Source: Tubiluchus corallicola (Eukaryota; Priapulida; Priapulimorpha; Priapulimorphida; Tubiluchidae). From it: DNA of 32,500 bases. The stretch lies in NCBI GenBank assembly GCA_030141605.1, contig JAQGDQ010001264.1, positions 1 through 32,500 of the forward strand, written 5' to 3'. Below the pieces are notes generated by a model. It saw only the letters and a program-made list of their open reading frames with translations, did not search any database and was not told where the DNA came from. Both the position numbers and the translations under genes were made by a program. Below are positions 1 through 9,471 of this stretch, piece by piece; position 1 is the first letter of the stretch, and each line of letters begins with the position of its first letter.

Positions 1-273
1 TGATACAATGAGCGGTAGAATCAACGCCTTCAACATGCGTAGAAAGATTTCACCGGGAAAGCTGAGATACATGATCTGTCTTTTAGTGAGACCTTTGCCA
101 TAGAGACCAGCTCCTAGTGCTATGCCAACAAACATGGAAGCCACTATCAAAATCAAGAGTATGTTTTCCTTCACTACAAAACCTTTCCACCATTTCTCTT
201 TTAGCGGAACTTCTTTCTCATCTTGAGCAAACGGCAAGCGATCGACTCCCTTTGCTTCACTTTCTTTTGTCAT
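1..273 (-). CDS. Partial first exon of an SLC1 transporter copy, antisense, running off the left edge
   Basis: Read on the minus strand from the ATG at 273-271, this encodes residues 1-91 of an SLC1 transporter almost identical to exon 1 of the gene starting at 8935. It has the same charged cytosolic N-terminus (starting MTKESEAKG), TM1 and most of TM2. The frame is fully open. I see a few base differences from the other copy, one of them changing Thr45 to Ala. It lies in the left arm of a large inverted duplication, so its 5' flank is also shared. Whether it continues as a full minus-strand gene beyond position 1 cannot be seen. It could be a functional head-to-head paralogue, an orphan duplicated exon, or an assembly artefact between haplotypes. 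Confidence 0.75.
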   Translation of the reverse strand, partial: MTKESEAKGVDRLPFAQDEKEVPLKEKWWKGFVVKENILLILIVASMFVGIALGAGLYGKGLTKRQIMYLSFPGEIFLRMLKALILPLIVS

Positions 274-851
274 TTCTGACTTTGCAAGGCAAGATCAGCT
301 CACCAAAGAGAAATACACGTCCAGCGAGCGAAGACAAAAATGATTCCTAATTTTCAATAAATGTAGAAGGCATGTGAGTCGTAACTTGCATTAGATTTAC
401 TTTGCCTGGTACGCAAACATACCTTCGTTTTTCTCTATTGTCAACCAACTTGCATTAGAGACAACCGCTGGAGCGTATAATTTAATTGATAGTGTTAAAC
501 ACTTTCCTATACCAAGGCAGACGGCCATAACATTTCAATGCTGAACAAACAATTTCTGTTTGGGTTTTCTTAACCAAAAAACTGGTTTTTCATTTGTAAT
601 TTCGAGCACAGTAATTCAAATTTCTTGCTGTAATCCATCATGCAAACTTTGTAGTTTAAGTTTTAGGGATTCAGCCTCAAAAGTAAAGCCGCAACCATCA
701 GTTGTTGATGTTTCCACAGATCATTTCATGAGGATAACCAAAAGACTCAAACCACATTCAACAATTCACCAAACTTTTCTTTTTTGATAAAAATGTGATA
801 TCTATGAGAGTTTCTGACGTGCTGGTGACAATTATACTAATGACGATGCTG

Positions 852-981
852 TGCTGATGATGATGATGATGATGATGGTCATGATGTTGATGATAATGAT
901 GATGGTGATGATGATGATGATGATGATGATGGCGGTGGTGGTAATGATAATGATGAGGACGATGATGATGATGATGAAGAC
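852..981. repeat. GAT/GATGGT microsatellite in the left arm
   Basis: Imperfect GAT trinucleotide repeat with GGT and AAT variants. Its mirror image lies at about 8229-8358. Low-complexity DNA with no gene signal. Confidence 0.9.
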
Positions 982-1282
982 AAATTAAAAATGATGTTAG
1001 ATGAAAAACGTGTTGCCATTGTTGTTGTAGCTGTTGCAGTTGTTGTTGCAGCAGTTTATGTTGTTGTAGCTGTTTCTGTTGTTGTTGTCATCGTAGACAT
1101 TGCAGTTGCTATTAAGGTTGTAATTGTTGCAGTTCCTGTTGTTGCTGTAGCTGTTGCAGTTGTTGTTGTAGCTGTTGCAGTTGCTGCACTTGTTGTTGTA
1201 CCTGTTGTTGTCTATAAAGTAGAAGATAAACTTGTTGTCTATAAAGTAGAAGATAAACTGCCTGTTCTGACTTTTCTTTCAG

Positions 1283-2903
1283 CATAACAGCAACAGCAGC
1301 TAGTGTAGGTGCAGCTGGGATACCACAAGCTGGGTTGGTTACCATGTACATGGTTCTCACAGCTGTTGGACTGCCTGTGACAGACATATCGCTAATTCTC
1401 TCTGTAGACTGGCTCTTGTAAGTATAAAGCTGAGAAATGACAGATTTAAACTGAATGCTCTGAAGTTGAAATGTGTAATCAAAATTTGCCAGATTATCCG
1501 TTGGCTATCAAATGATTTTCATAGAATTTATTTTGGTAAATCAACTTGTCTTGTGAAAAATAGGAAAATGGCTTAAAGCAAAGCAGCTACGTTGCTCTGT
1601 GATTTTTAATGCAAGGCTGCGACATTCTGAAAAAAATATTCTAAACCGGAGACAAAATGACATTAATCGTTTTCAATAATTATTTTGATAGATAAGGATA
1701 TATTTATGAAGTGTAGGGAAGTGGCACAAACTTTCGAGTAACACATAACATTGACAATGCGTCTGCTACAAGTATAGCACACTAAAAACATCAACAATAC
1801 ATCTGCCGCAGCTTTGGCACACTACAAACATCAACAATACTTCTATCACAAATATGGCACACTAAAAACATCAACAATACATCTGCCGCAGCTTTGGCAA
1901 ACTACAAACACCAACAATACTTCTATCACAACTATGGCACACTAAAAACATCAACAATACATCTGCCGCAGCTTTGGCACACTACAAACATCAACAATAC
2001 TTCTATCACAACTATGGCACACTAAAAACATTAACGATACATCTGCCGCAGCTTTGGCACACTACAAACATCAACAATACTTCTATCACAACTATGGCGC
2101 CCTACAAACATTAACGATACATCTGCCGCAGCTTTGGCACACTACAAACATCAACAATACTTCTATCACAACTATGGCACACTATAAACATTAATGATAC
2201 ATCTACCGCAGCTTTGGCACACTACAAACATCAACAATACTTCTATCACAACTATGGCACACTATAAACATTAACGATATATCTGCCGCAGCTTTGGCAC
2301 ACTACAAACATCAACAATACTTCTATCACATGTATGGTACACTACAAACATTAACGATGTATCTGTCACAACTATGGCACACTACAAACATTAACGATGT
2401 ATCTGTCACAACTATGGCACACTACAAACATTAACGATGTATCTGTCACAACTATGGCACACTACAAACATTAACGATGTATCTGTCACAACTATGGCAC
2501 ACTACAAACATTAACGATGTATCTGTCACAACTATGGCACACTACACAATAACAACACATTTGTCACAACTATGGTAAAGTACAACTGTGACGACCTATT
2601 TAATAGGTACGTCGATCCAAATTTATTTTGAATCACACTGATAACAAATAAACGTGGTTTGTTATATTTAGGGACAGATTCAGAACAGCTGTGAACGTCT
2701 GGGGCGATTCAGTAGGTGCCGGTGTCGTGGAACATCTTGTACGGGACAGTCTTCCTCCAGAAGATGACCACAATGATGTCGTCAACAGATCACGCACTGC
2801 ATCAAATGGCGATATTATTCGAGATTACAACTACCTAAAAATGCATCCCGGTTATGACAATTCTGTCATTTTGACAGAAAAGGAAATGGTCACTCCAATG
2901 TAG
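1283..2903 (+). CDS. SLC1 (EAAT-type) transporter, gene A: last two exons only, join(1283-1417, 2672-2903)
   Basis: Two exons encode the C-terminal part of a sodium-coupled acidic amino acid transporter. Exon 1283-1417 (135 bp, acceptor TTTCTTTCAG, donor GTAAGT) encodes the HP2 region with GAAGIPQAG and runs to VDWLL. Exon 2672-2903 (acceptor ATATTTAG, stop TAG at 2901-2903) completes TM8 with DRFRT, NVWGD and VVEHL, then a hydrophilic tail ending VTPM. Intron position and phase match gene B exactly. The 3' exons differ from gene B at many synonymous sites, so this is an old paralogue, not a recent copy. No matching exons 1-5 lie upstream in the window. The sequence just before the acceptor is instead the inverted-duplication breakpoint. 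Whether it is still transcribed from further left is unknown; it may be a 3' orphan. Confidence 0.85.
1722..2575 (+). repeat. 40-bp minisatellite in the last intron of gene A (~21 copies)
   Basis: The unit begins GGCACACTACAAACATYAAC. In the left two thirds, two variants (ending CTGCCGCAGCTTT and TTCTATCACAACTAT) alternate, giving an 80-bp higher-order unit. On the right only one variant (GATGTATCTGTCACAACTAT) is repeated. It occupies most of intron 1418-2671. The rest of that intron shows no recognisable feature. Confidence 0.93.
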
Positions 2904-3024
2904 ATAACAGAAAATCTTAAAAGCTAAAACTATAAATAGTCAACTTTTTGTACTGAGGTTAGTTGACCGCCTGCTACGAGTGGTTTAAATTCTGGAGAAT
3001 CGTCATTTGTGATCTACAAGAGAT

Positions 3025-3105
3025 GGAATTATTCATTGATGATGATGGTGATGATGATGATGGTGGTGTGGTGGTGGTGATGGTGACAATGATGGTAATG
3101 ATAAT
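3025..3105. repeat. GAT/GGT microsatellite in the gene A 3' flank
   Basis: Imperfect GATGATGGT repeat. The rest of 2904-3500 is likely 3' UTR and flank, with no gene signal. Confidence 0.8.
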
Positions 3106-3224
3106 GCGTGATTATGTGTAAATTATGTTTACGCGTGTGATTGTAAATTTTTTAATAGAAACTTAATAGGGACTTTTAATAGGAATTTTTTCTAATCAAC
3201 TACAGAATATTTTTGTAAAAGCAC

Positions 3225-3230
3225 AATAAA
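3225..3230 (+). promoter_or_regulatory. Candidate poly(A) signal for gene A
   Basis: AATAAA about 320 bp after the gene A stop codon, with no other obvious signal closer. Motif only, no transcript evidence. Confidence 0.35.
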
Positions 3231-3499
3231 AAGTCACACTCTTATGGGTGATAAAGCTTTGCACAATCAGATAGCAGATGTGATAGAACATGTGGAAGAA
3301 TCTGAATAAGGTTCTAAAATACTGCGAAACCCATAATGAAGTTTCAGTCCAATGCAAGGCTGGATTATCATACAGGCTGATGTAGATTGGAGCACAGGGT
3401 CCCTCAAGCTTGGGCAATTTGCTGTGACCAATAAACAATTCCTCTCGAACATTTGTTTATTCTAGCTAATTTAAAGAATTTGCAATGGCTTGCACTACG

Positions 3500-3640
3500 T
3501 AAATGTTATTTAAAATATACCACGAGTAAAAATATTCATTATGGGTGAGGGGGAGTTAGAGGGTGACTACGCTGAATGGGGGTCCCATAATTTCATTAGT
3601 CTAGGAGCCCAAAGGGTTATAATCAGGCCCTGGTGACAAT
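3500..3640 (-). repeat. Fragment of a dispersed repeat also found at 13370 and 15100
   Basis: On the minus strand this reads GGGCCTGATTATAACCCTTT, followed by CTAATGAAATT and, later, GAATATTTTTACTYGTG. The same order and spacing occur at 15100-15220 on the plus strand. It is a diverged partial copy of an unidentified interspersed element. No coding capacity is seen. Confidence 0.6.
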
Positions 3641-3759
3641 GTATTGCACAATTATTTGACAATCAGAAAGCTTTTGTGATATGGGATATGATAGAAACTG
3701 AAGAAGCTGTTGAGATACTTTGAATAAATATGTCCTGAGCTAGTTTATAACAAATAATA

Positions 3760-4045
3760 CAGTAAGTCTTCGCTTAACGACGCTAATACGTTCCAGCAAA
3801 ACTTGACATTATGCAAAAAGTCGTTAAACAAAACCAAGACTTCCGTAGAAAGTAATGTAAAAGAATTGAGATACGTTCCAGAGGCAAAATTCAATGCTGC
3901 TTAAATCATATAAATTAAACGTTTTATGAGTTTCTTTATGAGTACTACTAATGAATTTCTTTCTGCTTACTTAAACGGTGTCAAATGTTCAACTTCACTA
4001 AACGAAGCATCGCTAAATTGGGAGTTGTTAAACGAGGACTCACTG
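3760..4045. mobile_element. MITE, 286 bp, TA-flanked (Tc1/mariner- or pogo-type ends)
   Basis: The left end is CAGTAAGTCTTCGCTTAACG. The right end, reverse-complemented, is CAGTGAGTCCTCGTTTAACA. Both are bounded by TA (3758-3759 and 4046-4047), the target duplication expected for the Tc1/mariner/pogo superfamily. The interior is non-coding, so it is a non-autonomous element that would depend on a transposase elsewhere. Confidence 0.8.
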
Positions 4046-4336
4046 TAGTGGTATTTCTTAAACAAAAGTGCTCTACATACTTATCTCATTGCTATTGTAT
4101 CTGTATTCACTATTAGTGCTGTCATTTCCAGAAGATGATCTTCATAAACGTTTTGAAAATGTCCACATTTTTCACTACAGAGCACACCTTTATAATTAGA
4201 CATACTTTATTAATCGCACTTGAATCTCTTTTACCAAAGTGACTGTATTTCATTGCAGTGTATTGTACACAGGACAAATGTTAGTCATTCTCTAGGCCTA
4301 GGCCTATTTTTCACTTGGAATTCACCGTATAATATA

Positions 4337-5059
4337 CAGGGTGTCTATAAAGTCTCTTTGCAGGTTTAAACATTTATTACAAAGGCTGTTGACAAGATTT
4401 TTTAACTAGATTTGTTCTAATGTAATCAGTGGTTGTCAAAGTTTTTTTAACTCATTTAATACACCTCTATATGGGCACCATTAGTTGCACGAAGCACATC
4501 AAGACGGTACTTGATTTCTTGCCATGAGCATAGCCTCATCAATGGTGGCGATGGCATCAGAAATCCTTTGCTTCAAGTCAGTAATGTCCCGTATCTTTGT
4601 TCGACACACGATGTCTTTCACATAACCCCATGTATCTCTTCCATACTTAGTTCTGTAGTTTCGTCATAGCCTCATCAATGGTGGCGATGGCATCAGAAAT
4701 CCGTCCTTTGCTTCAAGTCACTATTGTCCCGTATCTTTGTTCGATACATGATGTCTTTCACATAACCCCATGGATCTCTTCCATACTTAGTTCTGTAGTT
4801 TCGCTGAGTTTCGCACATACGATTTTGTCTCAATAAACCATGATACACGCTGTGCCTTCTCTTGAGGGGTACCCATTTTTTTGGGGTTTCAGTTAACAAT
4901 ACCCTTCTACCAACAGGAGACCTACATAAAACACAAAATTCAATGTGATCTCAAACTTAAATAATCACTGAATAAAACAAAACAAATCTGTTAAGATATC
5001 TTGTCAACTGCCTTTGTAATAATTTTTTAAAATTGTAAAGAGACTTTATAGACACCCTA
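4337..5059 (-). mobile_element. Internally deleted Tc1/mariner-like (IS630 superfamily) element with transposase remnants
   Basis: Terminal inverted repeats AGGGTGTCTATAAAGTCTCT occur at both ends. TA sits at 4335-4336 and 5060-5061, with one base decayed at the right terminus. On the minus strand, 4899 to about 4693 resembles a transposase N-terminus (MLTETPKKWVPLKRR, then NYRTKYGRDPW). About 4530-4450 gives the transposase C-terminus (YRLDVLRATNGAHIEVY, then stop). The central DDE catalytic domain is missing, and the two ends are joined with frame breaks. It is a dead, non-autonomous copy. Family knowledge: this C-terminal motif is common in invertebrate mariner-like transposases. Confidence 0.8.
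4529..4802. repeat. 136-bp tandem duplication inside the mariner-like element
   Basis: The block starting CATAGCCTCATCAATGGTGG at 4529 is repeated from 4665 with a few substitutions and a small insertion. It duplicates the part encoding the transposase segment around DIMYRTKIRD. It arose after or during the internal deletion of the element. Confidence 0.85.
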
Positions 5060-5120
5060 TATATGTGTGTGTGTGCGTGTGTGTGTGTGTGTGTGTGCGT
5101 GAGTGCGTGCGTGCGTGTGT
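5060..5120. repeat. GT/GC dinucleotide microsatellite
   Basis: ATATAT followed by (GT)n with GC interruptions, abutting the right end of the mariner-like element. 5121-5246 shows nothing recognisable. Confidence 0.9.
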
Positions 5121-5246
5121 TTATTTAATGATTCGTCATGAGCTTGATTGGTTTTCTTGTACGCTTGCATGAATATGGTTCATATTTACTGCTATATCTT
5201 GTGGTTTTATGACTCTATCAGATACGTATTCACACAGCTTGCAATA

Positions 5247-5717
5247 ATAAGCCCTTTCACAGTTTCAGCGATTGATAATGATCCTGAAAAGGTCAAAGGT
5301 TAACTGTACCAGACAATGCATGTGTGTACACTTGACAACACCTCGCAGCTCACGCTATTGTAATAGTAACATGTTAACAACTAGCTAGAATCTTACCTAG
5401 TTCATCTTTTCTTGTTCCCAAGCAAATTCTGCTAGTAAATCACCCTACGCACACGCTAATTCCTAATCAAGTAAAGTCCATGTAAAACAACTGAAGTCAC
5501 TGAACTGATGCGGCAGATAGTTTTGCTTTATCTTGCTCTCAAGCAAGAACCTACTAGTAAATCACTCTACATACAGACTAATGCATAATTAAGAACTGAT
5601 CCTTTACCTTACACGCATGTCACGTAATGGTTGTAATTAAGACGTGTTGCTAGCTACACTTAACCTCTGACCTACATCAACTGCGCGTGCCTACAACGAA
5701 ACCGTAAAAAGTCTTAT
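5247..5717 (+). mobile_element. MITE family M1, copy 1 (471 bp, ATAAGCC..TTTTCACAGTTTC ends)
   Basis: The left end is ATAAGCCCTTTCACAGTTTC. The right end, reverse-complemented, is ATAAGACTTTTTACGGTTTC. The interior is non-coding and includes CTATTGTAATAGTAACA and CTTACCTAGTTCATCTTTTC. The same ends and interior recur at 20306-20696 (opposite orientation) and 22809-23570. I could not fix a target-site duplication. Confidence 0.75.
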
Positions 5718-6126
5718 TTTGTACGGACACGCCACTCGAAATCGCAAATTTTGGAACACAAATTTTTCTCTTACGTTTTACGAAGACGAGTACAAACACC
5801 AAAGCTGTGTGAAGCCGTGCAAACACGTACGTGTGAAAACGCTTTTGCTATAAAGAGATTGTTTGGAGTTTCTGCAATGTACACCAAAATTGTATATATC
5901 TGTTCCATTAAATTACGTAATAGATGTTTTTAAAAACAGTAGAATTTTCATTGTTGTTAAAACAATGCACAATGTCAGTTAATTAATTCAACTTTATTTG
6001 TTTTCCACATTTAACTGTGACATAGTTTTTATTTTTATGCAATAAAGAGTAACATTATTTTTACTATAAAATGGAGTTAATCTGTGTGAAAATGTCTACT
6101 CATAATTTCCTGAGAATTAATTATTC
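5718..6126. other. Non-genic stretch
   Basis: AT-rich DNA between a MITE and the minisatellite. The only open stretches are short and start at non-ATG codons. Nothing recognisable. Confidence 0.6.
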
Positions 6127-6159
6127 ATGAGTAGGCCTATTAGTAAAATAGAAACAGAA

Positions 6160-7559
6160 ACAACAACAGCAGCTACAGCAGCAATAGCGATAGCAAAAGC
6201 AACAACAATTACAGCAGCAATAGCAATAGCAAAAACAACAACAATTACAGCAGCAATAGCAATAGCAAAAACAACAACAATTACAGCAGCAATAGCAAAA
6301 ACAACAACAATTAAAGCAGCAATAGCAATAGCAAAAACAACAACAATTACAGCAGCAATAGCAAAAACAACAACAATTACAGCAGCAATAGCAAAAACAA
6401 CAACAATTACAGCAGCAATAGCAAAAACAACAACAATTACAGCAGGAATAGCAATAGCAAAAACAACAACAATTACAGCAGCAATAGCAAAAACAACAAC
6501 AATTACAGCAGCAATAGCAAAAACAACAACAATTACAGCAGCAATAGCAAAAACAACAACAATTACAGCAGCAATAGCAAAAACAACAACAATTACAGCA
6601 GCAATAGCAAAAACAACAACAATTACAGCAGCAATAGCAATAGCAAAAACAACAACAATTACAGCAGCAATAGCAAAAACAACAACAATTACAGCAGCAA
6701 TAGCAATAGCAAAAACAACAACAATTACAGCAGCAATAGCAAAAACAACAACAATTACAGCAGCAATAGCAAAAACAACAACAAGTACAGCAGCAATAGC
6801 GAGAAAGCAACAAAATTCGCAGCAATAGCAAAAACAACAACAATTACAGCAGCAATAGCAATAGCAAAAACAACAACAATTACAGCAGCAATAGCAAAAA
6901 CAACAACAATTACAGCAGCAATAGCAATAGCAAAAACAACAACAATTACAGCAGCAATAGCAAAAACAACAACAATTACAGCAGCAATAGCAAAAACAAC
7001 AACAATTACAGCAGCAATAGCAAAAACAACAACAATTACAGCAGCAATAGCAAAAACAACAACAATTACAGCAGCAATAGCAATGAAACAACAACAATTA
7101 CAGCAGCAATAGCAAAAACAACAACAATTACAGCAGCAATAGCAATAGAAAAACAACAACAATTACAGCAGCGATAGCAAAAGCAACAACAATTACAGCA
7201 GCAATAGCAATAGCAAAAACAACAACAATTACAGCAGCAATAGCAATAGCAAAAACAACAACAATTACAGCAGCAATAGCAAAAACAACAACAATTACAG
7301 CAGCAATAGCAATAGCAAAAACAACAACAATTACAGCAGCAATAGCAAAAACAACAACAATTACAGCAGCAATAGCAAAAACAACAACAATTACAGCAGC
7401 AATAGCAAAAACAACAACAATTACAGCAGCAATAGCAAAAACAACAACAATTACAGCAGCAATAGCAAAAACAACAACAATTACAGCAGCAATAGCAAAA
7501 ACAACAACAATTACAGCAGCAATAGCAAAAACAACAACAATTACAGCAGCAATAGCTAT
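6160..7559 (+). repeat. 30/36-bp CAA/CAG-type minisatellite (~44 copies)
   Basis: The core is CAAAAACAACAACAATTACAGCAGCAATAG, with an optional extra CAATAG that makes 36-bp units. Because 30 and 36 are multiples of three and the unit is stop-free in several frames, long open frames occur on both strands (for example 7097-6117 on the minus strand). Their products are pure repeat peptides (AIAKTTTIT or VIVVVFAIAA) and cysteine runs, so I treat them as by-products of the repeat and not genes. Confidence 0.93.
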
Positions 7560-8213
7560 CGCAACAACTCTGTCAAAAAACGGCAGCAGCAACAGCGGCA
7601 ATGACGACAATGTTGACAACTGCAACAGCAACAACCGCAACAGTAACATCAAGAGCAGCAGCAACGACAACAATGACGGCAACGACAACTGCAACAAGCA
7701 CAATGGCAACAGCAAGAACAACAACAGCAGAAAACCAGCAGCAACACATTGACAACAATACATCTAGTATGCATTAACAAAACCAGTAGTAGCAACAATA
7801 ACAGCAACTGCAACAGCTGCTACAACAACAGCTGCAACAGCTACAGCAACAACAGGAACTGCAACAGTTACAACCTCAACAGCAACTGCAACAGCTACGA
7901 TGGCAACAGCAACTGTAACGGCTACGACAACAACTACAGCAGCTGCAACAGCAACTGCAATAGCTACAATAACTGCAGCAAGAACTGCAACAGCTACAAC
8001 AAAAACAGGTACAACAACAAGTGCAGCAACTGCAACAGCTACAACAACAACTGCAACAGCTACAGCAACAACAGGAACTGCAACAATTACAACCTTAATA
8101 GCAACTGCAATGTCTACGATGACAACAACAACAGAAACAGCTACAACAACATAAACTGCTGCAACAACAACTGCAACAGCTACAACAACAATGGCAACAC
8201 GTTTTTCATCTAA
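7560..8213. repeat. Degenerate CAN-rich (AAC/AGC/ACT) low-complexity tract
   Basis: Irregular CAACAGCAACTGCAACAGCT-type sequence continuing from the minisatellite. A roughly 250-bp internal similarity is visible: GCAACAGCTACAACAACAAC and GCTACAGCAACAACAGGAAC recur near 7830 and 8050. The inner breakpoint of the inverted duplication (about 8001) falls inside this tract. Confidence 0.85.
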
Positions 8214-9207
8214 CATCATTTTTAATTTGTCTTCATCATCATCATCATCATCATCGTCCTCATCATTATCATTACCACCACCGCCATCATCATCATCATC
8301 ATCATCACCATCATCATTATCATCAACATCATGACCATCATCATCATCATCATCAGCACAGCATCGTCATTAGTATAATTGTCACCAGCACGTCAGAAAC
8401 TCTCATAGATATCACATTTTTATCAAAAAAGAAAAGTTTGGTGAATTGTTGAATGTGGTTTGAGTCTTTTGGTTATCTCGTGAAATGATCTGTGGAAACA
8501 TCAACAACTGATGGTTGCGGCTTTACATTTGAGATGGATTCCTAAAACTTGAACTACAAAGTTTGCATGATGGATTACAGCAAGAAATTTGAATTACTGT
8601 GTTCGAAATTACAAATGAAAAACCAGTTTTTTGGTTAAGAAAACCCAAACAGAAATTGTTTGTTCAGCATTGAAATGCTATGGCCGTCTGCCTTGGTATA
8701 GGAAAGTGTTTAACACTATCAATTAAATTATACGCTCCAGCGGTTGTCTCTAATGCAAGTTGGTTGACAATAGAGAAAAACGAAGGTATGTTTGCGTACT
8801 AGGCAAAGTAAATCTAATGCAAGTTACGACTCACATGCCTTCTACATTTATTGAAAATTAGGAATCATTTTTTTCTTCGCTCGCTGGACGTGTATTTCTC
8901 TTTGGTGAGCTGATCTTGCCTTGCAAAGTCAGAAATGACAAAAGAAAGTGAAGCAAAGGGAGTCGATCGCTTGCCGTTTGCTCAAGATGAGAAAGAAGTT
9001 CCGCTAAAAGAGAAATGGTGGAAAGGTTTTGTAGTGAAAGAAAACATTCTCTTGATTTTGATAGTCACTTCCATGTTTGTTGGCATAGCACTAGGAGCTG
9101 GTCTCTATGGCAAAGGTCTCACTAAAAGACAGATCATGTATCTCAGCTTTCCCGGAGAAATCTTTCTACGCATGTTGAAGGCGTTGATTCTACCGCTCAT
9201 TGTATCA
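8001..9207. repeat. Right arm of the ~1.2 kb inverted duplication (mirrors 1-1209)
   Basis: Reverse-complement partner of the left arm. It contains the inner edge of the CAN-rich tract, the ATC microsatellite, the whole visible 5' flank of SLC1 gene B, and exon 1 through codon 91. Beyond 9207 the comparison ends only because the left arm meets the window edge, so the true duplication may be longer. The arms enclose about 6.8 kb. Confidence 0.93.
8229..8358. repeat. ATC microsatellite in the right arm, upstream of gene B
   Basis: TCATCATCATC repeat, the mirror of 852-981. About 580 bp upstream of the gene B start codon. Confidence 0.9.
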
Positions 9208-9471
9208 AGTTTAATATCTGGTTTAGCAGCCTTGGATGCCAAACTTTCTGGACGCATGGGGTGGGTGACAGTGGTGTATTACATGTCCACTACTGTCCTT
9301 GCTGTGTTTCTTGGGATTGCTTTGGTTTATGCCATCAAGCCCGGTTACTATGGAGCTGCAGATGATGATGAAGGAAAGGGCGGTTCGAAACCCACGACGG
9401 TTGCTGACACTTTTCTGGATTTAATTAGGAGTATGTTCCCTGCAAACCTGGTAGGCGCATGCGTAGAAAAG
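8935..9471 (+). CDS. SLC1A: Gene B exon 1 (residues 1-179)
   Basis: Starts at the ATG with a G at -3 and an in-frame stop 24 bp upstream. It ends VEK before donor GTGAGC (phase 0). TM1 lies at about residues 37-58, TM2 about 68-100 and TM3 about 109-134, followed by the conserved [16 protein letters not shown] segment. Codons 1-91 are duplicated in antisense at 1-273. Confidence 0.93.

Larger units (their letters stand above)
1..1209. repeat. Left arm of a ~1.2 kb inverted duplication (mirrors 8001-9207)
   Basis: This segment is the near-perfect reverse complement of 8001-9207. Position 1 pairs with 9207, and position 991 pairs with about 8219, so there are very few indels. It carries an antisense SLC1 first exon, about 570 bp of 5' flank, a GAT/ATC microsatellite and the edge of the CAA/CAG-rich tract. 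Scattered single-base differences show the copies are not strictly identical. Similarity stops near 1209, where the left copy enters a short duplicated stretch (two copies of TTGTCTATAAAGTAGAAG) before the gene A acceptor. The outer end lies beyond the window. Confidence 0.93.

Noticed and set aside
117-350. 77-codon plus-strand frame at the left edge
   Set aside because: It is the antisense shadow of the SLC1 first exon on the minus strand.
6117-7163. Minus-strand frames of 326, 240 and 135 codons rich in cysteine or valine/alanine, superficially like a cysteine-rich secreted protein
   Set aside because: They are exact translations of a 30/36-bp DNA minisatellite, and equally long frames exist on the other strand. 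No splice or promoter context supports a gene.
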